From: JAICJC01 sp963757605 | Lineage (GTDB): Bacteria > Actinomycetota > Thermoleophilia > Gaiellales > JAICJC01 | Length of the DNA stretch: 64,000 bases | Reading direction: 5' to 3' | Assembly (NCBI GenBank): GCA_963757605.1 | Contig: CAVWSF010000001.1 | Location: 682,001-746,000 of the forward strand | Part shown: positions 9,093 to 17,469 of the stretch, piece after piece | Numbering within the stretch: the stretch's first letter is position 1 | Layout of the letters: each line of letters opens with the position of its first letter | The notes under the pieces: generated by a model | Database searches by the model: none | What the model was told of the DNA's origin: nothing | Seen by the model: the letters and a program-made list of their open reading frames with translations, nothing else | Translations under genes and position numbers: made by a program

Positions 9093-9883
9093 CAGGTGGT
9101 TCCCTCCGGATCCGGTGTGCCGTTGTGCCAATGACGAAGCTCGAAGCCGTCGCCCTCCAGCCGCTCGCGCAGGGCGGCCCCCCGGGCCGAGCCGATCACG
9201 GCGAGCACGCCGCCCTCGTGGCCGTCGTCGCGGCGAAGCGACGCGGCGACCCGGTCGGGCGGCTGGAGGTGGTGGCCGGCGATGCCGAGCTCCTGGTAGG
9301 TGTCGCGGACGACGACCAGGTCGGCCGCCGGCCCGCGCACGAGCGCCGCGAAGTTCACGAAGTGGCCGACGTCCCAGTCGGCCGGCGGCGGCTCCACGGC
9401 CTCGCCGCGCAGGTGGGCGAGGACGATGGCCGGGCCGGGGCGCGAGCCCCAGAACAGCCCGGTGCGGACGTTGGCGACGAGGGTCGCGTCGGCCGCAGCG
9501 TCCATGAGGGCCGTCACGGTCTCGGCCGTCCACGGGCCGGCGACCGGGATCGCGGCGAGCCGGCCGCCAGCCAGCCGCTCGATCGCCCGCGCGACCCCCG
9601 GCGCCGAGGTGCCGCCCACGCCCGGGGTCGGGTCGACCGCGAGCTCGACGCGATAGTCGTTTCGGGGCGTCGCGCCGGGCGCGACGTGGGTCTGCGGGTC
9701 GCCACCGGGGAGGATGGCGCCGGCCGCGGCCGCGACCTCGTCCTGGTCGACGTCGACGCCGGCGGCGCGCAGGACGAGCGAGCCCCAGAAGCAGCCGCAG
9801 AGGTTGTCCTTCTGCTGCCGTTCGGCGGCGTACAGGTCGGCAAGCCCCTGCTGGCGGGCGGCGGTGACGCTGGCTCCGGCCAC
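9092..9883 (-). CDS. Unrecognised protein with a possible papain-like fold
   Basis: A 263-residue protein, first gene of the glutamine synthetase operon, starting at a GTG. I do not assign a family firmly; it may correspond to a DUF known from Actinobacteria. The order of motifs, DNLCGCFWGS (Cys near residue 30), DVGHFVNFAAL (His) and VVRDTY (Asp), resembles the Cys-His-Asp layout of C39-type papain-like hydrolases. It could act on a gamma-glutamyl or peptide substrate, but that is inference from motif order only. Confidence 0.6.
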   Translation of the reverse strand: MAGASVTAARQQGLADLYAAERQQKDNLCGCFWGSLVLRAAGVDVDQDEVAAAAGAILPGGDPQTHVAPGATPRNDYRVELAVDPTPGVGGTSAPGVARAIERLAGGRLAAIPVAGPWTAETVTALMDAAADATLVANVRTGLFWGSRPGPAIVLAHLRGEAVEPPPADWDVGHFVNFAALVRGPAADLVVVRDTYQELGIAGHHLQPPDRVAASLRRDDGHEGGVLAVIGSARGAALRERLEGDGFELRHWHNGTPDPEGTT

Positions 9884-9896
9884 AGCGTGAGCATAT

Positions 9897-9918
9897 GCAA
9901 AATTGGTGCCTGACCCCG
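9897..9918. repeat. REP-like GGTGCCTGACCCC motif
   Basis: An AT-flanked copy of the GGTGCCTGACCCCG motif lies in the divergent gap between the 263-aa protein and the zinc alcohol dehydrogenase. Related GGGGTCAGACCCC sequences occur near 2003, 14786 and 15489. Confidence 0.4.
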
Positions 9919-10050
9919 TTCTTGCACTACCCTGCTGGCATGCGCGGGGTCTTGCGGCTTCTCCGGGTCGTCGACGCGGCGGTGTGCCGCGTCGGCCGCA
10001 GCTGCTGCGTCGGGCGCACCCAGGCGCGCGGTCGGTAAGATCGCGCCGCG

Positions 10051-11097
10051 ATGCGAGCGGCGATCTGGAATGGGCCGGGCGAGATGGAGCTCGGTGTGGT
10101 GCCCGACGCGACCTGCCCGGCCGACGGCGCGCTGCTTCGCGTCGTCGCCTGCGGCATCTGCGGCACCGACGTCCGCACCTTCTACAACGGCGACCGCCGC
10201 ATCGAGCCCGGCGCAGTGCTCGGCCACGAGATCTGCGGCGAGGTGCTCGAGGTCGGGCCCGACGCCGACGGCGACCTGCGCGCGACGACCGGCGACCTCG
10301 TCCACGTGATCTCGACGCTCTACTGCGGAGCCTGCACGCTCTGCCGCACGGGAAACGAGCACCTGTGCCAGCACGGCGGGCTCATGGGGTTCGACTACCA
10401 GGGCGCCTACGCGGAGCTGGTCGCCATCCCCCACGTCGCGCTCAAGAACATCTTCGTCATCCCCGAGGGCCTCGACGCCGTCCACGCCACGTTCGCCGAC
10501 CCGCTCTCGGACGCGATCTGCGGGCACAAGGACCTCGAGGTGGGCCTCGACCTGCGGGCGGTGGTGATCGGGGCCGGCCCCGTCGGCACGGCCCACGTCG
10601 CGCTCGCCCTGGCCCAGGGCGCCGGCACCGTCTACCTGCTCGAGACCGAGGCCCGCCGGCTCGAGCTCGCCCACACCGTGCTCCAGGACGACCGCGTCCG
10701 CTACGTCGACACGTCCGCCGTCGACCCGGTCGAGCACATCCGCTCCGACACCGGCGACGGCGCCGAGCGGGTCATCGTCGCGTGCTCGAACGCCCGCGCC
10801 CAGGAGCAGGCCATGGAGATGGCGGCGCCGCGCGGGCGCGTCCTCTTCTTCGGCGGGCTCCCCAAGGGCACGACCACGATCGACTTCCCGTCGAACGTCC
10901 TGCACTACCGCGAGGTGGCCGTGCTGGGAAGCTACGCCTCGCGCTACCGCGACCAGGTGCAGGCGCTCGACATGCTCGAGCAGAACACCGCGAACATCCG
11001 CGGCGTCGTGACCGACGTCGTCTCGCTCGACGAGACGCCCGAGGCGTTCCCGCGCATCCGAAGCGGCGCCGCGCTGAAGGTCGTCGTTACGCCGTAG
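10051..11097 (+). CDS. Zinc-dependent alcohol dehydrogenase
   Basis: A 348-residue medium-chain dehydrogenase. The catalytic zinc ligands are visible as CGICGTD and GHEICGE; the structural zinc site is CGACTLCRTGNEHLC. The Rossmann motif GAGPVGTAH lies near the middle. It resembles the threonine/sorbitol dehydrogenase branch. It lies 0.8 kb upstream of the microcompartment enzymes, separated by an opposite-strand cytochrome gene, so it may supply or regenerate NAD(H) for that pathway, but membership is not certain. Confidence 0.82.
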   Translation: MRAAIWNGPGEMELGVVPDATCPADGALLRVVACGICGTDVRTFYNGDRRIEPGAVLGHEICGEVLEVGPDADGDLRATTGDLVHVISTLYCGACTLCRTGNEHLCQHGGLMGFDYQGAYAELVAIPHVALKNIFVIPEGLDAVHATFADPLSDAICGHKDLEVGLDLRAVVIGAGPVGTAHVALALAQGAGTVYLLETEARRLELAHTVLQDDRVRYVDTSAVDPVEHIRSDTGDGAERVIVACSNARAQEQAMEMAAPRGRVLFFGGLPKGTTTIDFPSNVLHYREVAVLGSYASRYRDQVQALDMLEQNTANIRGVVTDVVSLDETPEAFPRIRSGAALKVVVTP

Positions 11098-11132
11098 TGC
11101 CGCGGGAGGCGGTCCAGCCCGTCTCCCAGTCC

Positions 11133-11151
11133 GACGGGGCAAACGCCCGTC
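11133..11151. terminator. Small hairpin between convergent genes
   Basis: GACGGG and CCCGTC flank a 7-base loop between the stops of the zinc dehydrogenase (+) and the cytochrome b gene (-), followed by a short TT. It is a weak terminator candidate that could serve either strand. Confidence 0.3.
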
Positions 11152-11165
11152 TTGCCGGCATCCCT

Positions 11166-11816
11166 TCAGGGGCCATCGTCCACGTCCAGGTCGCTTCGCC
11201 GCACCGTAGCTTCGCGGTCGACCGCTGCGACCCAGAGCGGATGATGGTGCTCCGCCCAGCCGCGGTCGACGTCGCCGAGCGTCATGCCGCGCAGCGCATG
11301 CCGCGTGGCGGGGTTGAGCACGGCCATGAAGACGTGCCCCGACAGGAGGCCGCAGAGCGCGACCGTCGTCAGGGTGTGCAGCGGACCCTGCGGCAGGCCG
11401 CGGCCGGCGAGGAGGAGCGCAAGACCGGTGGCGTAGAGCACGGCGAGGCCGAGCGCCGAGAGCCGGGCATTCAGCTTCTGCCCGGCGTTGAAGCGCCCGA
11501 CGGGCGGCGGGGGCGCTCCGGTGCGGAGCCGCTCGGGCACGCCGCGCAGCCAGTCAGCGTCGCCGGGCTCGGTGGTGGCAAGCTGGATCCCGGTCCGGGT
11601 GAGCGCCGCGCCGTCGGCCCGCCAGAGCAGCAGCACGAGCCCCGCGACGAGGATCGCCGCGGAGCCGACGTGGAGGTCGACCACCGGCTGGTCGGCATCC
11701 CATGTGTGCGGCATCTGCGTCCCGCTGAGCAGGATCGCCGCGAACGCGACGACCACGAGCCAGTGTGCGGCACGCTCGGTGCGGGTGAACCGTAGGAGGC
11801 GCTCCGCTGTCACCAT
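11166..11816 (-). CDS. Cytochrome b subunit of the formate dehydrogenase/hydrogenase type
   Basis: A 216-residue integral membrane protein with four predicted hydrophobic helices. Conserved His occur in ERAAHWLV, DLHVGSAA, PLHTLT and SGHVFMAVLNP, the usual haem b ligand layout of FdnI/HyaC-like subunits. The ATG at 11816 (MVTAERLLRFTRTERAAHW) is preferred over longer starts because homology begins there. No catalytic partner subunit is adjacent, so its electron donor is unknown. Confidence 0.72.
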   Translation of the reverse strand: MVTAERLLRFTRTERAAHWLVVVAFAAILLSGTQMPHTWDADQPVVDLHVGSAAILVAGLVLLLWRADGAALTRTGIQLATTEPGDADWLRGVPERLRTGAPPPPVGRFNAGQKLNARLSALGLAVLYATGLALLLAGRGLPQGPLHTLTTVALCGLLSGHVFMAVLNPATRHALRGMTLGDVDRGWAEHHHPLWVAAVDREATVRRSDLDVDDGP

Positions 11817-11917
11817 CCCCAGTATGCGCGAGCGCAGATGAGAGGCTCGTGAAAACTGCCTGAGAGCCGGGCGGCTCTGATCTGGTTGAATTGCGCCGAC
11901 CACCGCGAGGAGGACAC

Positions 11918-12736
11918 ATGAGCCTGGGCAAGACCATCCGGTTGAAGCGGGTCCTGAACGACCCGACGAACACGTCCGTCATCTGCGCGCTCGACCATGG
12001 GATGACGTCGCCCGTGTTCCTCGACCCGCTCGCCGACATCCGCGCGCGCGTCACCGAGGCGGTGGCCGGCGGCGCGAACGTGCTCATGCTGTCCCGGGGC
12101 ATGGCCCGGATCGCCGCCGCCGAGCTGAGCCAGACGACCGCCGTCGCGTACATGCTGTCGGCGTCGGCCCATCCCGGCGAGAACCCGAGCATCGCGGCCG
12201 TGGCCGAGGTCGAGGAGGCCCTGCGCTCCGGCGCGGACGCGGTCGTCCTCTACGTGGCGCTCGGCACCGACACCGAGCAGGACATGATCGAGCGCCTGGC
12301 AGAGGTCGGCTCGGCGTGCGACGAGCTCGGCATGCCGTTCATCGCCGAGGCGGAGTGGCCGAGCGCCTACTCGGGCACGACCGCCGAGCTGGGGACCGAC
12401 TACCTGCTGCGAAACGTGCGCCTGTGCGCGGAGTTGGGCGCCGACATCATCAAGACGAACTGGCCGGGGTCGGGCGAGGAGTACGCGCGCCTCGTCGCCG
12501 CCGCGGCCGGGCTTCCGACGGTGCTCGCCGGCGGCTCGCGCATCACCGAGGCCGAGCTCCTGACGCGGCAGCAGCACGCCATGGAGGCCGGCGCCGTCGG
12601 GTGCAGCGTCGGGCGCAACATCTTCATGCACGAGAGCCCCGAGGCGATGGCCCGCGCCCTGAAGCGCGTCATCGTCGACCGATGGACGGCAGAGCGGGCG
12701 CTGGAGGAGCTGGGGGCGGCCGCCGCCGCCCGATGA
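11918..12736 (+). CDS. Class I (DeoC/LsrF/FbaB-type) aldolase
   Basis: A 272-residue TIM-barrel Schiff-base aldolase. It carries the early ALDHG motif, the presumed Schiff-base Lys in DIIKTNWPG, and the phosphate-binding end AVGCSVGRNIFMHESP shared by FbaB, LsrF and ADH-synthase proteins. GAGGAGGAC upstream gives a strong ribosome binding site for the ATG. The stop overlaps the kinase start (ATGA). With the kinase it most likely cleaves a phosphorylated ketose to DHAP or a similar triose phosphate plus an aldehyde; the aldehyde would feed the microcompartment dehydrogenases (inference). Confidence 0.85.
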   Translation: MSLGKTIRLKRVLNDPTNTSVICALDHGMTSPVFLDPLADIRARVTEAVAGGANVLMLSRGMARIAAAELSQTTAVAYMLSASAHPGENPSIAAVAEVEEALRSGADAVVLYVALGTDTEQDMIERLAEVGSACDELGMPFIAEAEWPSAYSGTTAELGTDYLLRNVRLCAELGADIIKTNWPGSGEEYARLVAAAAGLPTVLAGGSRITEAELLTRQQHAMEAGAVGCSVGRNIFMHESPEAMARALKRVIVDRWTAERALEELGAAAAAR

Positions 12737-14226
12737 CCGACCCGGATCTCATCTGCGGGATCGACGTCGGCTCGCAGGGCTCGTGCCTGGCCGTCTTCGA
12801 CCCGGGCGGCGAGCGGCTGGCGACCTCCTACCAGCCGCACACGCTCTCCTACCCGCGACCGGGATGGGCCGAGCAGGACCCGCGCGACTGGCGGGCGGCG
12901 GTCGTGAACGGCTTCCGCGACCTCTCGGCCCGCGTCAACCTGCGCCGGGTGCGGGCGATCTCGTTCGGGTCGCAGCTCGACGGCCTGGTCTGCGTCGACC
13001 GAAACGGCCAGCCGGCCGGGCCGGCGATCATCTGGATGGACCGCCGCGCCGACCCGCTCTGCCGGGCGGCCGAGGAGCGGATCGGGCCAGACGAGTGGTA
13101 CGCCCGCTCGGGGTGCAACCTCGACGGCTCGCACGTCGCGGCCAAGATCGCCTGGGTGGCGCGCGAGCGCCCGGACCAGGACGCGCGCACCGACCGCTAC
13201 CTCCTCCCCGGCGCCTACATGGTGCGGGTGGCCTGCGACGCCGACGCCGTCGACCGCTCGAACGCGTCGTCGACCATGGCGCTCGACCCGGACTCGGGCG
13301 AGTGGGACGAGCGCCTTCTGGCGGCGTTCGGGATCGATGCAGGGCGGCTGCCGCCGGTCATCGGTGCGGACGAGCCGGTCGGCGAGATCACGGCCGGGTT
13401 CGCGGCCAACACCGGCCTTCCGCCCGACACGACCGTCGTGTGCGGCTGCGGCGACGAGATGGCCGCGACGCTCGGGGCGGGGCTCGTGGAGCCGGGCATG
13501 GTCTGCGACGTCCTGGGGACGGCCGAGCCGGTGTGCGCGGTGGCCGACCGGCCCCTTCGCGACGCCACCCGGATCGCGGAGTGCCATCCCCACGCCGCCC
13601 CCGGCCGCTGGCTGCTCGAGAACCCGGGCTGGGCCTCCGGCGCGTCCTACCGCTGGTTCCGCGACCAGCTCGGCGGCGGGCTCGACTACGAGGGCCTGAA
13701 CGCGCTGGCCGCCGAGGCGCCGGCGGGGGCGGACGGCCTGGTCTTCCTGCCCTGGATGGGCGGCGCGATGGCGCCGCGCTGGGAGGCGGAGGCGCGCGGC
13801 GGCTGGTACGGGCTCACCCCCGCCCACGGCCTGGCGCACTTGGCGCGGGCGCTGCTCGAGGGCTCGGCCTACGCGCTTCGCGACGTGGTCGAGGCGATCG
13901 CGGACGCCGGCCTGGAGCCGTCGCAGATCGTGTGCGTCGCCGGCGGGGCGCGCTCGCCGCTCGTGCGCCAGATGCGAGCCGACGCGACCGGCGTACCCGT
14001 CACCTGGTCTGAGGACGTCGAGACCACCGCTCGCGGCGCGGCGATGCTTGCCGCCTCCGGGTCGGGGCTCCATCCCTCGACGGCCGCGGCGGCGGAAGCC
14101 ATGTCGCGGATCGCGACCCAGACGCACCAGCCGGACCCGGCCGGCGCCGAGGCGTCTGCGGACGGCCACCGCCGCTACCGGCTGATCTTCGAAGCGCTCG
14201 CCGACCGGTTCGGGGAGCTGGCGTGA
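12733..14226 (+). CDS. FGGY family carbohydrate kinase
   Basis: A 497-residue sugar kinase. N-terminal ATPase-fold motif GIDVGSQGSCLAVFD (residues 8-22), IWMDRRADP in the substrate region, VCGCGDEMAATLGAG, and the second-domain signature GGARSPLVRQMRADATG are all typical of xylulo-, rhamnulo- and glycerol-kinases. It is translationally coupled to the aldolase before it and the dehydrogenase after it (GTGA). It presumably phosphorylates the ketose that the aldolase splits. The exact sugar cannot be deduced. Confidence 0.85.
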   Translation: MTDPDLICGIDVGSQGSCLAVFDPGGERLATSYQPHTLSYPRPGWAEQDPRDWRAAVVNGFRDLSARVNLRRVRAISFGSQLDGLVCVDRNGQPAGPAIIWMDRRADPLCRAAEERIGPDEWYARSGCNLDGSHVAAKIAWVARERPDQDARTDRYLLPGAYMVRVACDADAVDRSNASSTMALDPDSGEWDERLLAAFGIDAGRLPPVIGADEPVGEITAGFAANTGLPPDTTVVCGCGDEMAATLGAGLVEPGMVCDVLGTAEPVCAVADRPLRDATRIAECHPHAAPGRWLLENPGWASGASYRWFRDQLGGGLDYEGLNALAAEAPAGADGLVFLPWMGGAMAPRWEAEARGGWYGLTPAHGLAHLARALLEGSAYALRDVVEAIADAGLEPSQIVCVAGGARSPLVRQMRADATGVPVTWSEDVETTARGAAMLAASGSGLHPSTAAAAEAMSRIATQTHQPDPAGAEASADGHRRYRLIFEALADRFGELA

Positions 14227-15206
14227 GGGCCGTCCTGCTCACGGCCCACGGCGGGCCGGAGGTGCTCGAGCCCGCGACGGTGCCGGATCCCGCGCCGGGG
14301 CCCGGGCAGGTGGCGGTCGACCTCGTCCGGGCGGCGCTCAACCATCGCGAGGTCTGGATCCGCGAGGGCCGGCCGGGACCGCTCCCGGCGGTGCTCGGGT
14401 CGGACGGGGCGGGCGTCGTCTCGGAGGTCGGCTCCGGCGTCGAGGGCGTGGCGGCCGGCGACGAGGTGGTCATCAACCCGGCCCTCGACTGGGGCCCGGG
14501 CGAGGACGAGCCGGGCCCGGACTTCCGCATCCTCGGCCGGCCCGACCAGGGAACGTACGCCGAGCGAATCGTCGTCGCCGCGCACCAGGCGCGGCCGCGG
14601 CCGGCCGGGTGGTCGTGGGACGAGTGCGCCGCCTTCCCGCTCGCCGGGCTCACGGCGTGGCGGGCACTTCGGCTGGCCGGCGCCGGCCCGGGCCGGCGGA
14701 TCCTCGTCACCGGGGCGGGCGGCGGCGTCGCGACGTTCCTCGTCCAGATCGGCGCCGCACTCGGCGCGACGATCGTCGCAACATCGGGGTCAGACCCCAA
14801 GGTTGCACGGGCGCTCGAGCTGGGCGCCGCCGAGGCCTTCGACTACCACGACGCGGAGTGGCCCGAGCGGGTCGGACAGGTCGACGCGGCCGTCGACAGC
14901 ACCGGCGGGTCGGGCCTGGATGCCGTCATCGGGACGCTCGTGCGCGGCGGCGTCCTCGTCAGCTTCGGAGACACCTCGCGCGAGCCCGCGAGCGTCGACC
15001 TCGCCGAGGTCTTCCTCGAGTGGCGCCGGATCCAGGGCACGACAATGGGGAGCCCGCGCGAGTTCGACGCACTGCTGGCGCATCTCGCGACCGCCAATTG
15101 GCGTCCGGTCATCGACTCGATCCTCCCGCTCGAGGAGGCCGCGGAGGCCCATCGCCGGTTGGTCAATCCGGAGCGGATCGGCAAGGTAGTCTTGGCCATC
15201 CGGTGA
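14223..15206 (+). CDS. Zinc-less MDR oxidoreductase (quinone oxidoreductase-like)
   Basis: A 327-residue medium-chain dehydrogenase with the GroES-like N-terminal domain and the NAD(P) motif GAGGGVATFLVQIG. The catalytic Cys of zinc-ADHs is missing (RAALNHREVWIREG in that place) and there is no structural-zinc Cys cluster, so it belongs to the QOR/enoyl-reductase-like branch. It lies between the kinase and aldehyde dehydrogenase genes with 4-nt overlaps on both sides. A likely role is reduction of the aldehyde or an enal, recycling cofactor inside the compartment (inference). Confidence 0.8.
   Translation: MRAVLLTAHGGPEVLEPATVPDPAPGPGQVAVDLVRAALNHREVWIREGRPGPLPAVLGSDGAGVVSEVGSGVEGVAAGDEVVINPALDWGPGEDEPGPDFRILGRPDQGTYAERIVVAAHQARPRPAGWSWDECAAFPLAGLTAWRALRLAGAGPGRRILVTGAGGGVATFLVQIGAALGATIVATSGSDPKVARALELGAAEAFDYHDAEWPERVGQVDAAVDSTGGSGLDAVIGTLVRGGVLVSFGDTSREPASVDLAEVFLEWRRIQGTTMGSPREFDALLAHLATANWRPVIDSILPLEEAAEAHRRLVNPERIGKVVLAIR
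14786..14798. repeat. GGGGTCAGACCCC palindrome inside the MDR gene
   Basis: A perfect 13-bp palindrome encoding the SGSDPK part of the nucleotide-binding domain. It matches the motif seen near 2003 and, as its complement, at 15490. Confidence 0.4.
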
Positions 15207-16993
15207 AGCACTTCGTCACGGCCGACGAGATCCGACAGCTGGCAGCCTCGGGGGAGCGGGAGCTGATGCTGCGCGAGCACACGGTGTTGACCGACGCCGC
15301 CGTCGACGCCGTGCGCCTGCACGGCATCCGGCTGGTCGAGGGATCGACGTACTCGACCGGCGAGCCGCCGCCCCAGGTCATCCCTCCGCCGCCCCAGGCG
15401 GGCGGCCTCCCCGCGCCCGCGCTGGCCGGCCTGGTCCACGACCGGCCGAGTGCAACGACTCCGCGACGAGTCGGTGAAACGAGATCCGTGGGGTCTGACC
15501 CCGTGTCGGGACCGCCCGACCGCGACCGGCTCCTGACCCGGCTCCTGATCGGCGGCGAGTGGGTCGAGGCGGCCGGCGGGGCGACCGTGCCGACCGTCGA
15601 CCCGGCCACGAACCGGACGATCGCCGACGTGTCGGCGGCCCAGGCCGAGGACGTCGACAAGGCCGTCCGCGCGGCGCGGGCCGCGTTCCCCGCCTGGCGC
15701 GATCTCGACCCCGACAAGCGCGCCCGGCTCATGCTGCGCCTGGCCGAGCTGATCGAGGACGAGCGCGACTACCTCGCCCAGGTCGAGAGCCACGACGTCG
15801 GAAAGCCCATCCGCGAGGCGGCGCTCGTCGACCTCCCGGCGTGCTGGGACCCGTGGCGGTTCTTCGCCGGCGCCGTCCGCACGGTGGCCGGGCGCGTGCT
15901 CGCCCTCCCCCGCACCTCGCTCGACTACGTCCGCCGCGAGCCGACCGGCGTCGTCGGGATGATCATCCCCTGGAACTTCCCGCTCCACATCGCCTGCCGC
16001 AAGGGCTCCGCCGCACTCGCCGCGGGCAACACGGTCGTCCTCAAAGCCCCCGAGCTGGCCCCGCTCACGAGCCTCGAGCTCGGCCGGCTGGCGCTCGAGG
16101 CCGGCATCCCGCCGGGCGTCTTCAACGTCGTACCCGGCCTCGGCGAGGTGGCCGGAGCCGCCCTCGTCGAGCACCCCGACGTGAACAAGATCGCCTTCAC
16201 CGGCTCGACCACCACCGGCCGGGCCGTGATGCGCGGCGGCGCCGGGACGATCAAGCGGGTCTCGCTGGAGCTGGGCGGGAAGTCGCCGTCGGTCGTCTTC
16301 GCCGACGCCGACCTCGACCGGGCGGTGATCGGCTCGGTCTTCGGCATCTACCTGGCGCAGGGCGAGGTGTGCTCAGCCGGCTCGCGCGTCCTCGTCGAGC
16401 GGCCCGTCCACGACGAGTTCGTGGCCCGGTTCGCCGAGCGGGCCCGCCGTATCCGCGTCGGGCTCCCGCACCTATGGGAGACCCAGCTCGGCGCCCTCAT
16501 CAACCGGCGCCAGTGCGAGCGCGTCTTCGAGTACGTTGACATCGGCACCTCCGAGGGCGCGACCGTCGTCACCGGCGGCACCAGGCCGGACGACCCCGCG
16601 CTGGCCGAGGGCAACTTCATCCAGCCGACCGTCTTCGCCGGCGTGCGAAACGACATGCGGATCGCGCAGGAGGAGATCTTCGGCCCGGTCGTCGTCATCA
16701 TCCCGTTCGACGGCGAGGAGGAGGCGATCCGGCTCGCCAACGACGTCCGCTACGGTCTCGCCGCCGGCATCTGGACGGCCGACGGCGCCCGCGCCCACCG
16801 GGTCGCGCACGCGCTCGACGCCGGCTCGATCTGGGTGAATCACTACGGCGTCTACCCGTCGGAGGCGCCCTTCGGCGGCTACAAGGAGAGCGGCACCGGC
16901 CACGACCTCGGGTTGGAGTCCCTCGACGAGTACACCGAGGTCAAGAACGTGCACGTGAACATAGGCACGGAGACCTTCGACTGGTATGCATAG
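15203..16993 (+). CDS. Aldehyde dehydrogenase with EutQ/EutT-like N-terminal extension (microcompartment cargo)
   Basis: A 596-residue protein beginning at a GTG that overlaps the previous stop. Residues 1-46 (FVTADEIRQLAA, then VLTDAAVDAVRLHGIRLVE) resemble the short N-terminal domain of EutQ/EutT-type proteins. Residues 47-112 are a Pro-rich, low-complexity linker. Residues 113-596 are a complete NAD(P)-dependent aldehyde dehydrogenase with Asn258 (PWNFPL), Glu356 (ELGGKSP) and nucleophile Cys390 (GEVCSAGSR). This is the hydrolytic ALDH superfamily rather than the CoA-acylating PduP/EutE type normal in metabolosomes. It is followed 23 bp later by the shell gene, so it is probably the encapsulated signature enzyme. 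Confidence 0.85.
   Translation: MKHFVTADEIRQLAASGERELMLREHTVLTDAAVDAVRLHGIRLVEGSTYSTGEPPPQVIPPPPQAGGLPAPALAGLVHDRPSATTPRRVGETRSVGSDPVSGPPDRDRLLTRLLIGGEWVEAAGGATVPTVDPATNRTIADVSAAQAEDVDKAVRAARAAFPAWRDLDPDKRARLMLRLAELIEDERDYLAQVESHDVGKPIREAALVDLPACWDPWRFFAGAVRTVAGRVLALPRTSLDYVRREPTGVVGMIIPWNFPLHIACRKGSAALAAGNTVVLKAPELAPLTSLELGRLALEAGIPPGVFNVVPGLGEVAGAALVEHPDVNKIAFTGSTTTGRAVMRGGAGTIKRVSLELGGKSPSVVFADADLDRAVIGSVFGIYLAQGEVCSAGSRVLVERPVHDEFVARFAERARRIRVGLPHLWETQLGALINRRQCERVFEYVDIGTSEGATVVTGGTRPDDPALAEGNFIQPTVFAGVRNDMRIAQEEIFGPVVVIIPFDGEEEAIRLANDVRYGLAAGIWTADGARAHRVAHALDAGSIWVNHYGVYPSEAPFGGYKESGTGHDLGLESLDEYTEVKNVHVNIGTETFDWYA
15489..15503. repeat. TGGGGTCTGACCCCG palindrome inside the aldehyde dehydrogenase linker
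   Basis: The palindrome encodes the VGSDPV part of the linker between the N-terminal extension and the catalytic domain. It is the complement-type version of the GGGGTCAGACCCC motif, suggesting that a repeat inserted in a tolerant linker. Confidence 0.45.
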
Positions 16994-17016
16994 CCCGACC
17001 CCCGAGGAGGAGTGAC

Positions 17017-17304
17017 ATGGACGGAGCATTGGGCCTGATCGAGACCCGCGGTCTGGTGGCCGCGATCGAGGCCGCCGACGTGATGGTGAAGGCGGCGAAC
17101 GTGGAGATCGTCGGCCGCGAGTCCGTCGGCGGCGGATACGTGACCGTCGCCATCACCGGCGACGTGGGCGCGGTCAAGGCGGCCATCGACGCCGGCGCGA
17201 CCGCGGCCAAGAAGACCGGCGAACTGGTGTCGGCGCACCTCATCCCGCGCCCGCACGCCGACGTGGCGAGCGTCCTTCCGATGTCCTCGCGGCAAGAGGC
17301 GTAA
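17017..17304 (+). CDS. BMC-H microcompartment shell protein
   Basis: A 95-residue single-domain BMC protein that forms hexameric shell tiles. It opens with the family signature ALGLIETRGLVAAIEAADVMVKAA (quoted here as the sense of the first 30 residues), then a GGGYVTVAITGDVGAVKAAIDAG segment and a short C-terminal tail after HLIPRPH. GAGGAGGAG lies just upstream of the ATG, one of the best ribosome binding sites here, as expected for an abundant shell protein. The stop abuts a palindromic repeat element. Confidence 0.95.
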   Translation: MDGALGLIETRGLVAAIEAADVMVKAANVEIVGRESVGGGYVTVAITGDVGAVKAAIDAGATAAKKTGELVSAHLIPRPHADVASVLPMSSRQEA

Positions 17305-17466
17305 GTGCCCCCTCCCGCAACGTCTGGACTGTTCCGGCGGCTGCAAACCGGCGCGCTGCGTTGTCCTCGGTCGCGCCAATACTTCCTCAGTATTGACGCT
17401 CCCTGCGTCCTAGCATCGCTTGGTTTTCGCGCGCCAGCTCCAGCCCAACGTCACGAGAGGGGGCAC
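17305..17466 (+). repeat. Palindromic intergenic element, copy A
   Basis: A 162-bp imperfect palindrome directly after the BMC-H stop. Outer arms are GTGCCCCCTC and GAGGGGGCAC; the central hairpin is CAATACT-(tcctc)-AGTATTG. The core between them is shared with copies B, C and D. The 3' outer arm contains the Shine-Dalgarno-like GAGAGGGGG of the next gene, so folding of the mRNA would hide it. Confidence 0.8.
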
Positions 17467-17469
17467 TAG

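Noticed and set aside
11918..16993. AI-2 (Lsr) catabolism by the aldolase and kinase
   Set aside because: The aldolase is LsrF-like only at family level; no LsrB/ABC importer, LsrG or LsrR is present, and the ALDH/shell context fits a microcompartment better.
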